Assembly: GCA_030015575.1 (NCBI GenBank)
Contig: JASDDO010000006.1
Location: forward strand, 204,109,632-204,173,631
Length of the DNA stretch: 64,000 bases
Source of the DNA: Agapanthus africanus
Taxonomy: Eukaryota > Streptophyta > Magnoliopsida > Asparagales > Amaryllidaceae
Reading direction: 5' to 3'
Made by a program: the position numbers and the translations under genes. The first letter of the stretch is position 1. Each line of letters opens with the position of its first letter. Shown here piece after piece: positions 33,522-44,767 of this stretch. The notes beneath the pieces are model-generated. The model was given only the letters and a program-made list of their open reading frames with translations, had not been told where the DNA came from and did no database searches.

Positions 33522-36322
33522 TCAGCGTGCGCTTTTTACAAGATAGGTTGTTTATCGATTTATCTAATCAGGATGGCACCCACTGTTTTAGTCAAATCTT
33601 CCTTCAAACCCTAAAAGGAAAGACTAGCCGGGATTAATTACACTCTACAAGTTCGCCAATCTTTCATCCAGGCCAATGCCGGTACTTTGAGGGAGGTTTG
33701 CCGTGCTTTCGCACAGACCTAATTAAAGTAAACCTCGTTTTCTCAGGGGCGTAACCCCGTTAACACCTTTCTAGACACCTACTTGATCGGCTAATTGTAA
33801 TGTGTAAAACTCTCCCAGGAGTAACTCTTAATCACAGCGGGTATCGGGATCCAACTATCTCATAGAAGGTATGCAATCTCATTGCAAATTTCAACTCTTG
33901 AAATTCCCAATAATATTTTACCCCTAGCGTCTTATGACCTTGACGCGGGCGCCAACAAACCATAGTCCGCTAGTCAAGTTCAACCCGACATTTCCCGATT
34001 GAATTAAATCCACCCGCACGACCCTTGACGCAGGCCAACAAAGTTGCACGACTACCCTAACTCAATCGCATCATATGCTTTTACAGATAAGCATAAATAG
34101 CTACCGCATACTACGCCTTGACGCAGGCCAACAAACGCAGTATGAATACTATGAAGTACTTATCTGAAATGACGGAGGGCTACGCGGGTTTTTAAGAAAA
34201 CCATGAGCGTAATGAACTTGATATCGTTGTAGAATCGAGTGATTTTTAATGGAATGTTTTTGTGGCCTTTTCTAGTTTTGCTAAAGAGATCACTCCCGGT
34301 GAAGGGATCGTCGGCTCTTTCCTCAACGAATAAGGTGCATGATATTTCACAAATATCACTATGCAAAGCAAAAACTATAGAAACAATCAAAAGACAAGCC
34401 GAGTTTGTAGCATCTGCTAGTTTCGCTAAAGAGGTCATTCCCGCTGAAGGGATCTCGGCTCTTTCCTTATCGAATAAGGTGCTAGATGTTCTACAAGGAA
34501 CACCGCTATGCAAAGCAAGAACTAGAGCTACCAGTTTTTAAGACAAGTTTCTACAACATCTTTAGGTTTCTTTTAGTTTCATTAATCTCATTAATGAAGT
34601 CCCATTTTATTAAGTTTCATAAGCATCACATTTGAAACGAAATCTGCAATATAACATATATCTCATATATATAATATAAACACTCGTCTCAGGCAGTAAT
34701 ATGATCTCATCATAGAACATTGCAGCAGAAGAACACATATGAAATATTTGATATACTAGGACGTCCGTGTTTTAATACGAGCCTGTATAAAACACGGATT
34801 CCACGGTCGCGATGAACAGCCAAACCCACATCCCTAGACCCCTACGAGAGTGGCAAGCAACACTGCCAATTCTAGGGTTAGGAGACCCGGTCTCTACTCC
34901 TCGAGATGGTCTCCCACTGGTCCCTAGAACCCGGTTACTTGTGCTCCCCGCCTTGGGTCTACCTAATGCGGAAAAGTAAATAATATATAATGGTGACATC
35001 ATCCTCAGCCCGGAAGTGCCCAATAAAAGAATATTATATACAAATGAATTTTACATGAATGAAAAAGAAAAACCCACATCTCACATAAAACCCCCGGCTA
35101 TTCAAAACGCGACGATCCAATATAATATATCACAGCAACACATATATCTCATATCATCAACGTAAGCAAGTATGCGTATCCCGATTGTCGTTGATGTATA
35201 GTAACGAAGCCGGCGATACACCACATACTACGCTTACGGTCACAGAAAAGAAAGTGTAAAACAACAACAGTTGGAATCCGCAACTTCCTTAGAAATCACA
35301 TTCCTAACCAAATGAATTCCTTAGACATCGCATGCCTAACAATTATAAACCCCGCATTTTAGTCTCATTATCGAAAAATCTTTTCAATATGTAGTCGGGC
35401 AATTCAACAAGATTCCCGACATCCTGATCGAATGCTCGTCGCAAACTTTAGTAGACGGCCGCACCCCCAGATGCCGTCGACGAAGTGCACTAAGGCGGAA
35501 CAGCGCTGCCGCGAGCACCCGAACGGATGCTTTTGGCGTTGGGGTTCTTCTACAGTCACTTTGTTGGGGCTTTGGGGCGTGGCTGTCTATTAAGTTTACC
35601 CGGCGAGTATCCGCGTACGCTACGTGATTGCAACGGACTTTTGATCACATCAAAAATCCCATGGCAACCGATCAAATGAGACTGAACTGCTAGATTTATA
35701 ACATTCAAATTAGTTATCTCATAACTACTTGTGGATTCCAAATATTGTATCACATTCCAGATAAATAGACAATGTTAAACTTTCCGATCGAATAATCAAA
35801 CACCCAAGTTTTCCCAAATAGCTCAACACTTGAGCGGAGTTCAAAAAATATCCATCACATGCCACAGTACCAATGGTCCAGCCGTAGAAGGGTCAAGCCA
35901 ACGCCTCACATGTGGCAACGTCGTACTGCCCCAAACCCTAAGGTTTAGAAGCGGTTCAGACGGTCACATAATCAAGTTAAGGTTTGTGTTCTTCTAGAGG
36001 GTCCACCGCGTTACTTGCATGATTTTCCGGAAGTTTCAAACTCGAGAAAAAATCCAACTTTTGAAAAAAATTCCGACAGGGGGAAAAGTGAGTTATTGAT
36101 ATCCGTTCGAACTTTTTAACACGTTCTAAAATTATCCGAAAAAGACTTAAACGAAGTTAAATTATCCGATCGAATCAATGAGTCGCCAATACAACACAGA
36201 AAACTCAACACTTGAGCAAATTAAAAATTCCCAGAAACATCAGGAAGTACCTACGGATGTTACTGTGCAAACAGTAAACCCTAATTCTCCTATACGGTCG
36301 CGGAACCGCCACGCAAGCCATG
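33522..36322 (-). other. B-m1 leader (larger part)
   Basis: This is untranslated leader; the rest, with the primer site, lies beyond B-p at 46955-47144. The triple-loop array is visible: 33924-33973 (CTAGCG/CGCTAG plus TATG/CATA), about 34017-34050 (weak stem), and 34107-34144 (CATACTACG/CGCAGTATG, one mismatch), with loops of the type GTTGGCCTGCGTCAAGG on the - strand. The block shared with the LARD-like element is at about 35845-36045. No convincing gene. Confidence 0.75.
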
Positions 36323-36327
36323 GTACG
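36323..36327. repeat. Target-site duplication of B-p, left copy (GTACG)
   Basis: GTACG precedes the B-p 5' LTR and follows its 3' LTR at 46950-46954. A third copy at 38510-38514 belongs to a duplicated flank segment. Confidence 0.85.
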
Positions 36328-38509
36328 TGTTAGTTATATGTATGCCCTAGAGGCCATTACTGTACATACGGTGTATATTGTAATCGATGCTTGGACATAT
36401 ATAGGGAGGACTTTCTTGCTCGACATGATAGTACGCTATCTGGTTGTACTATATCTTAACATGTACTCTGATTGTCTCTATATTACATGTTGATAAAGCT
36501 CTTAGGATATGTACTCGACTACTGGGACTATGATGAGATCATACTAGTGGGGCCACGGTAGTCGATGAGTACATCCTATAATTGTTCCTAGTTGATGGTG
36601 TATCGAGACAGGGCATAGATACACTAGAGTAGACTAGCGTATACGCATCTTGACCCATATGATGGGCGATGGATGATCCCATATCCATCGGTGTTTGACA
36701 TCAAGGATGGTGTACGAGTGCTCAGTAGAGACTAGGTACACTGGACGGACTCGCCGAGAACTCCCAGATGGTATTATACCTCACGTCAGATGGCAGTTCT
36801 CCGGTGACACTGGTACAAAGTAGTCTGTTGACCCGAGATCGTCATAGTGTCTTGTGTGATTCCCACTGTGCTTTGATTTCCATCATACCACGTCCAAGAG
36901 GGCGTGCAAAAAGGTGGCTTTTGGGTACAGTCCCGAATCACATGGAGGCAATGAGCGATAGGAGGGGATTCGTCTCTCCCAGTATAGGGAGTTGATGTTG
37001 TGCTGTGTTCGATTGGCTATAACCGGAAATCCCTGGCCAGGGTTGCTAAGATTTATTGATAAGTGTTATCAGTAGTTTCTTGAACTATTATAGACCTCAT
37101 ATCGACACGACTTATCGAGCTACTGGGGTCTGACGTTTACCACCCCTAGGCGAGATATGCAACATATCAGACGACGAGACCGGACTGTACGGGAGTGTTA
37201 CTGTTTGGATTCACAGGAGAATGTATAGGCTTGCTTGTTGATCTTCTGAGTGCTCAATACCTGGGTGGCTGTTACGTTTAGCTGACCGCTTGCAGCTTGT
37301 GGGTGTTTGATATGATCATCACCTACTGCCGGCGTATTGACGATTCTTTAGAGTCCTACACAGAGGTTTCTTGGCTCAGGCAAAACGGAGTAGGAGCACA
37401 TATGTGATATGTGCGGGACCGAGGATATTACGATATGAGATACCGTATTCTATTCTCGCGATATTTGATATCAGCCGCGTCATCGGATCAAGTGTTGATT
37501 CGATGAATCGGTACGGATAAATATTAGTCGGTTTTATGCGATATAGCCGGATTGTCGGATCAAGTGTTGATTCGATAATTTAATGTATAATAATATATTT
37601 GATATATTAAATTACATTAACAAATATTTGCTCACTAAAATATTCTTTTTCTCACCGGATTAATACATTGATATATATGCGATATATGTTAATTTTATTA
37701 TTTTCTTTTGTTGCAAATATATAATATATATGTGATATATATTATTGTGACATGATATGATTTATTATAAAACATGTTTAAGTATGATAAAAATGGATTA
37801 GGGTTTGATTAGGGTTAGCTCCTTCTTGTTCATTCTAGAAGGATTCTATTTTGTCATGATAAAGATATTTTGTTATGACTCATGCTTTGACCTAACCAAA
37901 CCCTAACTCTAGTTTATTCTCTACATAAGTTTAGCCTCTCATCCTTGACCATGGTTTAATAATCAATCATATATTCTTGATTACTATTCATCACAAAAGG
38001 AATTCTATCATTATTCTTCATCTTCTTCTTTCTTCTTTCTTAATGGAAAAAGCTTACTAGCTTTTTTCCAAGTGATGAATAAATGTGAGAAAAAGAAAAA
38101 TAAAGAGAGCAAAAATCCTACTTCATCATCCTCATCTTCCCTTGCCCTTTAGATGAGAGTGTTCACTCAATTTTAGTGAGTGTTAGCTTGTGTTAATGAA
38201 ACTTCAAGGTAGATCATCTTTGTATCGAAGATCGGAAACAAGACTGCATCTTTCTCTTCGTGGAACCTCTCGAGAGTCCGGAACCCGATGATAGCAGCGA
38301 AGGGACCACAACACAGAGCTTATGAAGTGAAGGACCGGATCTACAACGGTTGTAATCCCTCTCACTTAGTGTTAAAGTTGTTAACATGCAAGTTTTCTCC
38401 AAAACCCTAGCCTAAAGATCCGTATTCGGGTTGTTCGGCACGGCTAAAATTTTAATCGAGCATGGTTGATGCCTCGTAGAACCTTGTGAGCGTGCCTAGC
38501 AACCCTACA
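36328..38509 (+). repeat. B-p 5' LTR (2,182 bp)
   Basis: It starts TGTTAGTTATATGTATGCCC and ends GCAACCCTACA. It shares with family A the TATGCCCTAGAGGCCATTACTGTA start, the CCTGGCCAGG palindrome and a conserved block around CTTTAGAGTCC. It contains a hairpin at 38044-38070. Taken alone it looks like a solo LTR flanked by GTACG, but see the copied flank. Confidence 0.92.
38044..38070 (+). other. LTR-B hairpin with TNCT loop
   Basis: TGGAAAAAGCT, loop TACT, AGCTTTTTTCCA (one bulged T). The 3' LTR copy is at 46484-46510. The B-m1 5' LTR has GCAAAGCT/AGCTTTTTGC with loop TTCT (47598-47619, - strand), and B-m2 has GAAGCT/AGCTTC with loop TGCT (49310-49325, - strand). Confidence 0.6.
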
Positions 38510-39209
38510 GTACGGCCGCGGTTTCACGGCGCTTTAGTGGGATTAGTGTCTCGTTTTGTACAGTAATTCCTAAAATACCCTGCTGATTTTTTGAGTATTT
38601 TTAATAAGAAAAAATCAAAAGTTTTGAAAAATTTCCAGAAACTAGGGTTTTACTGGTATTCGGAGTTTGATCGGACTTTAAACTTCGCCTAAATCTCTAG
38701 CTTGGCTCTGATACCACTTTAGGGTTACTAGGCACTCTCACAAGGGACTATAAGGCTTCAACCATGCCCGATTTAAAACTTAGACGTGCCGAACAACCCT
38801 AACCAAGATCTTTAAACTAGAGATTAGGCAAAACAAATCATGTTAAACACTTTAACACTAAGAGTTTGGGATTACAACCTTTGTAGTCCGGTCCTTCACT
38901 TCTAAAGCTCCTTGTTGAGTTCCCTTCGCTGCGATCATCGAGTTTCCGGACTCTAGAGAGGCTCCACGAAGAGAAAGATGCAAGCTTGCTTCTGATATTC
39001 GATAACAAAGATGATCTACCTTGAAGTTTCTTTAACACATGCTCTCACTCACAAATGAAGTGAACACCCTAATCTAAATGGCTAGGATAGATTAGGATGA
39101 TGAAGTAGGATTTTAGCTCTCATTTATTTTCTTATTCTCACTCATTTTCATCACTAAGCAAAAAGCTAGAAAGCTTTGCAAGGAGGAAGAAGAAGATGAA
39201 TTACTTTGT
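38510..39209 (-). repeat. 700-bp copy of B-m1 leader start, primer site and 5' LTR end
   Basis: This matches 46950-47649 base for base in length (700 bp), with about 11 substitutions by eye (1.6%). It holds GTACG, a - strand leader piece, a - strand primer site (38705-38716) and the start of a - strand B LTR (38718-39209). It belongs to the flank after the 3' LTR of B-p but is also found after the 5' LTR. At 39210 the sequence changes to + strand B leader. Confidence 0.88.
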
Positions 39210-41968
39210 CCCTGGAATTTCTTGTATTTATTCTTAGGTCCTTTCTTGGGAATTTTTCTGGGAATATTTTAATTCCACTCAAGTGTTGAGTTTTTAAGGG
39301 TTATATTGGGGACTCATTGATTCGATCGGATATTTTAACTTTGTTTAGTTTTGTCCGGATAATTTTTAGAAATTGTTAAAAAGTTTGAACGGATATCAAT
39401 AACTCACTTTTTCCTCTGTCGGAAAATTTTTCAAAAGTTGGATTTTTTCTTGTGTTTAAGAATGTTCTAAGTCGTGCAAGTAACACGGTGGACCCTCTAG
39501 AAGACAACAAACCTTTACTCGATTATGTGACCGTCTTGAACTGCTTCTGAACCTTAGGGTTTGTGGCAGTACGGCGTGCCACATGTGAGGCGTTGGCTTG
39601 ACCCTTCTACGGCTGGACCATTGGTACTGTGGCATGTGATGCATGTTTTTAAACTGATTTCAAGTGTTGAGATATATTGGGGAAATCTTGGGTGTTTGAT
39701 TATTCGATCAGAAAGTTTAACATTGTCTATTTATCTGGAATGTGATACAATATTTGGAATCCACAAGAAGTTATGAGATAACTAATTTGAATATTATAAA
39801 CATAGCAGTTTAGTCTCAGATGATCGGTTGCCACGGAATTTTGATTTGATCAAAAGTCCGTCGCAATCACGTAGCGTACGCGGATACTCGTCGGGTAAAC
39901 TTAATAGACATCCATGCCCCATAGCCCCGACCAAGTGACTGTAGGAGAACCCTGTCGCCGAAAGCATCCGTTCGGGTGCTCGCGGCAGCGGTGCTCTGCC
40001 TTAGTGCACTTCGTCGACGGCATCCGGGGGTGCGGCTGTCTACTAAAGTTTGCGACGAGCATTCGATCAGGATGTCGGGAATCTTGTTGAATTGCCCGAC
40101 TTGATATTGAAAAGAGTTTTCGATGATGAGACTAAAATGCGGGGTTTATAATTGTTAGGCATGCGATGTCTAAGGAATTCATTTGGTTAGGCATGCGATG
40201 TCTAAGGAGGTTGTGGATTCCAACTGTTGTAGTTTTACACTTTCTTTTCTATGACCGTAAGCGTAGTATGTGGTGTATCGCCGGCTTCGTTGCTATACAT
40301 CAACGACAATCGGGATACGCATACTTGCTTACGTTGATGATATGAGATATTATATGTTGTTGTGATATGTTATATTGGATCGTCGTGTTCTGAATAGCCG
40401 GGGGTTTTATGTGAGATGAGAGTTTTTCTTTTTCATTCATGTAAAATTCATTTGTATGTAATATTCTTTTATTTGGGCACTTCCAGGTTGCGGAAGATGT
40501 CACCATTGTATATTATTTACTTTTTCGCATTAGGTAGACCCAAGGAGGGGAGCACAAGTAACCGGGTTCTAGGGTCCAGTGGGAGACCATCTCGAGGAGT
40601 CGGGACCGGGTCTCCTAACCCTAGAATTGGCTGTATTGCTTGCCGCTCTCGTAGGGGTCTAGGGATGTGGGTTTGGCTATTCATCGCGACCGTGGAATCC
40701 GTGTTTTATACAGGCTCGTACTAAAACACGGACGTCCTAGTATATCCAATATTTCATATATGTTTCTTCTGTTGCAATGTTCTGTGATGAGATCATATTA
40801 CTGCCTGAGATGAATGTTTATATTATATATATGAGATATATGTTATATTGCAGATTTCGTTTCAAATGTGATGCTTGTGAAGCACAATAAAATGGGACTT
40901 CATTAACGAGATTGATGAAATAAAAGAAACCTAAGATGTTGTAGAAACTTGTTTAAAAACTTGTAGCTCTAGTTCTTGCTTTGCTAGCGGTGTTCCTTGT
41001 AGAACATCCAGCACCTTATTCGATAAGGAAAGAGCCGAGATCCCTTCACCGGGAGTGACCTCTTTAGTGAAACTAGCAGATGCTACAAACTCGGTTTGTC
41101 TTTTGATTGCTTCTATAGTTCTTGCTTTGCACAGCGGTATATGTGATATATCCTGCACCTTATTAGATGAGGAAAGGGCCGACGATCCCTTCACCGGGAG
41201 TGACCCCTTTAGCAAAACTAGAAAAGCCTAAAAAACACTCCATTTCAAATCACTCGATTCTACAACGATATCAAGTTCATTACGCAAAAGGTTTTCTTAA
41301 AAACCTGCCGTAGCCCTCCGCCATTTCAGATAAGTACTTCATAGTATTCGTGCTGCGTTTGTTGGCTTTCGTCAAGGCGTAGTGTGCGGTAGCTATTTAT
41401 GCTTATCTGCTAGCATATGATGCGATTGAGTTAGGGTAGTCGTGCGACTTTGTTGGCTTTCGTCAAGGGTCGTGCGGGTGGGTTTAATTCAATCGGGAAA
41501 TGACGGGTTGGACTTGACTAGTAGCCTATGGTTTGTTGGCTTTCGTCAAGGTCATAGGATGCTAGGGGTAAAATATTATTGGGAATTTCAAGTGTTGAAA
41601 TTTGCAATGAGATTGCATACCTTATATGAGATAGTTGGATCCCGATACCCGCTGCGAGTAAGAGTTACTCCTGGAAGAGTTTTACACATTACAATTAGCC
41701 GATCAAGTAGGTGTCTAGAAAGGTGTCAACGGGGTTACGCCTTTGGGAAAATGAGGTTTACTTTAAATAGGTTCGTGCGAAAGCACGGGGGACCTCCCTC
41801 AAAGTACCGACACTGGCCTGGCTGAAAGATTGGCGAACTTGTAGCGTGTAATTAATCCCGGCTAGTCTTTTCTTTTAGGGTTTGAAGGAAGATTTGATTA
41901 AAACAGTGGGAGACATCCTGATTAGATATATTAGATAACCAATCTAATCTTGCAAGAGCATACGCTGA
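39210..41968 (+). other. B-p leader
   Basis: This is + strand leader homologous to the reverse complement of 33522-36200 in B-m1. It holds the LARD-shared block at about 39460-39640 and the triple-loop array: 41353-41382 (CTGCG/CGTAG), about 41427-41465 (short CGAC/GTCG stem) and 41518-41565 (CTAG-CCTATG/CATAGG-CTAG). All three loops contain TTTGTTGGCTTTCGTCAAGG. A hairpin AATTTCAA/TTGAAATT lies near 41583-41602. No gene. Confidence 0.78.
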
Positions 41969-44753
41969 GTGTTTTCTTCTCTCTCTCTCCAGGTAGCGAC
42001 CATATCACGCCTTAATCAAGATAATAATACGGATATATTGACCGAACCCGCTTGTTATACTGAGCAGGGGAACGTTGGTCCCGCTCCAACTTATAATTGT
42101 TATAAGACAGAGCAGGAAATTGGGGATTACCAGAATTCCCGTGCCGCCCAAACGAAGAAAGTGCATGTTGATGCATCATCTTCGGGTGTGTTCATTACAC
42201 AGAACTGTTTCTCAGTATCTTTTACGTCCTGGGTATTTGATACCGGATAAGGATCCCACATATGTAATTTGTTACATGGGCTACAGATAGGTAGAGAACT
42301 GAGAACGGGTGATAAGTTTCATGAGACAGAAAACGGTGCAAGTGTTGCAGCCAAGTCTGTTGGTCACTATCACCCTGTATTACCAGAATACATTGATTCT
42401 GAACGAATGTTATTAGATACCGAACCTGATATACAACATCATATCAGTCTCTTTATTTAATAAAGAAAGGATATAATTTTGTATTGTTGGATAATGTTTT
42501 GAACATTTCCTATATCAAGAGTTGATCGGTTCAGGCACGTTTTCTAAAAGCATTGACGTTCTAAATCAAACTACAGTTCTTAGTATATGGAACACACACA
42601 AGAGGAAGAGTTCAGAAATGAACGAATCCTTCTTGAGGCATTGTAGACTAGGTCATATCAATGAGACCCGACTAGCTGAAGTTACATATAGATGCATATT
42701 TAAATTAGTTTGAATTTACATCTTGTGAAACTTGCCAGTCATGTCACAAAGTTAAGATGACCACAGCTCTGTTTATTGGAAATAGAGAAAGAGTTAGTGA
42801 ACTCTTGGGATTGATACATGATGATGTATGAAGGTCCCCTGTCTACACATGCCAAGACTGGTTCTTTGTACTTCATTTACACTCTCTGATAATCTCTCAA
42901 GATTCAGACATGTGTTCCTGTTGAAACATAAGTCCGAAGCTTTTGAGATATTCACAGAATATAAGTTAGAAGTAGAGAACCAAAATACGGGTATAAGTAT
43001 TATGTCCTTTGATGAGATCAAGAAGGAGAATACTTGAGCATGGAATTCCTGGACTATTCTAAAGGAGAATGAGATTCTCTCTCAGCATTACTCCTCCGTA
43101 TACACCACAGCACGTCGGTGTATCGGGGCGGAGCAATAGCACCCTATGTGATATGGTGTGCTCTATGATGAGTACTACTGAGTTTCCTATTTCCTTTTGG
43201 GAGTTATTCACTTGAGAAGCTGCATACCTATTGAATTGGGTTCAAATCAAGTCAGTTGCCTACCACTTCATATGTGATATGGAAAGGGAAGAGCCCATAT
43301 CTTAAGTTTGTTAAGATTTAGGGTTGTCCGGCCTATGTCTGAAAAGCAAAATCCGGACAAGCTCGAGGCAAGGCCTGTTATGTAGAACTGGAAAGGTTCC
43401 AGCTATACAAATTATAGCTGATGATTTGGTAGAACCAAAGGATTCAATAGTTTCCAACGAACCGTAGCCTCTCCGCCGATCTAGTAGGGTTCCTCACCCA
43501 TCTGAGAGATACTTCGGTTTCTCTATGACAGTGGGAGCGAGGATTGCATCATGAGATGATGACCCAACTAGTTTCGAGCTGGCCATCAGGAGTGGGACTC
43601 TGTAAGAATGGCTGGATGCTTAAGCGATCTGAGATGGAATCCTTATACACCAACAAAGTATGGACTTTAGTTGCTTTATCTGAAGGGTTAAATCCCCATC
43701 AGGAGCAAGTATATCTTGAGAAGATTACTTGGTGTACATGGAAAAGTTGAGACTTTCAAAGCTATGCTTAAGTCCATCCAGATCCTACTTGCCACGGCTA
43801 CATACCATAACTACGATATCTGGTGGTTGGGTGTCATGACTGCTTTTCTAAATGATATTTTAGAAGAAAGCGTCTATAAGTACACAGCCAGAGGGCTTCG
43901 TAGACAGTGGGAGCAGCGGAAACGTGTGCAAAATGTTTTATCTGATAAAACAGGCATCGCTGAGTTGGAACGTCAGTTTTGATGCGGTAGTCAAAGAGTT
44001 TGACTTCATCAAAATGGTAGATGAACCTTGTATATACAAAAAGGTAGTAGAGAGTATGGTGGTGATCCTCGTAGAGTACGTGGATGACATACTCTTGATA
44101 GGGAAGGAGTTTCCTATGCTACGCTCGGTCAATCTCCGCTTATTACAAGGATTCTCTATATAGGATCAAAGTGATACCTCCTAAATCCTGCGTTTTGAAT
44201 CTATGAGATAGATCTAATTGGATGTTAAGATACTCACTAGTTGTAGTGAGATGGTATCAATCGATCCTGGGGAGAATCACTGGAAATGTTCCAGGGTGAT
44301 AAGGACGACTGAATGTCAGTCGCAGGCATTGTCTTTACCCTCAGTGGAGGGACGGTATGTTGGAAGAGTTCCAAGCTAGATACCGTGACTTACTAGACGA
44401 TTAAAGGCAAGATACATCATTACAAAGGATGCTACCAAAGAGGCAGTCTGGATATATAAGTTCATTAGATGAACTTCATTCCTACCATTGTTTTTCAATG
44501 GAGTTGTGGCTTTAGCCAAGGAACTACCGTCCCATCTGAAATCCAGATATAATTCTTAGGCATTATCACCAGATCATCGAGATGGTTGATCTCTAGGGAG
44601 ATCGAGCTTAGGAGAGTAGACACAGAGGACGACAGCGCGGATCCACTCACAAAGGCCTTTTTCACAGTAGAAACTTTTATGGGATAGTTGAGTATGAGAT
44701 ACTTCAACCGCAGCTAATTGTTGGGTATGCGATACAACAACAGATGGCCCTAG
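41969..44753 (+). pseudogene. B-p degraded gag-pol region
   Basis: This is a degraded Copia polyprotein in the order Gag remnant (about 41970-42150), protease-region S-W-V-F-D-T-G (about 42225-42250), GAG-pre-integrase R-H-C-R-L-G-H (about 42640-42670), integrase remnants with T-L-S-D-N-L-S-R-F-R-H (about 42880-42920), and RT with A-M-L-K-S-I-Q-I-L-L-A (about 43760-43800) and Y-V-D-D-I-L-L-I-G (about 44075-44105), then RNase H traces to 44690. It has many breaks. Decay is parallel to B-m1, including shared losses not seen in B-m2. Confidence 0.85.
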
Positions 44754-44767
44754 TGCAAGTGGGAGAT
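44754..44767 (+). other. B-p polypurine tract
   Basis: TGCAAGTGGGAGAT directly precedes the 3' LTR. Confidence 0.85.

Noticed and set aside
36328-38509. A solo LTR of family B flanked by GTACG on both sides
   Set aside because: The same flank follows the LTR at 44768-46949, and + strand B leader starts at 39210, so it is better read as the 5' LTR of B-p with a copied flank. A recombination with a solo-LTR haplotype remains possible.
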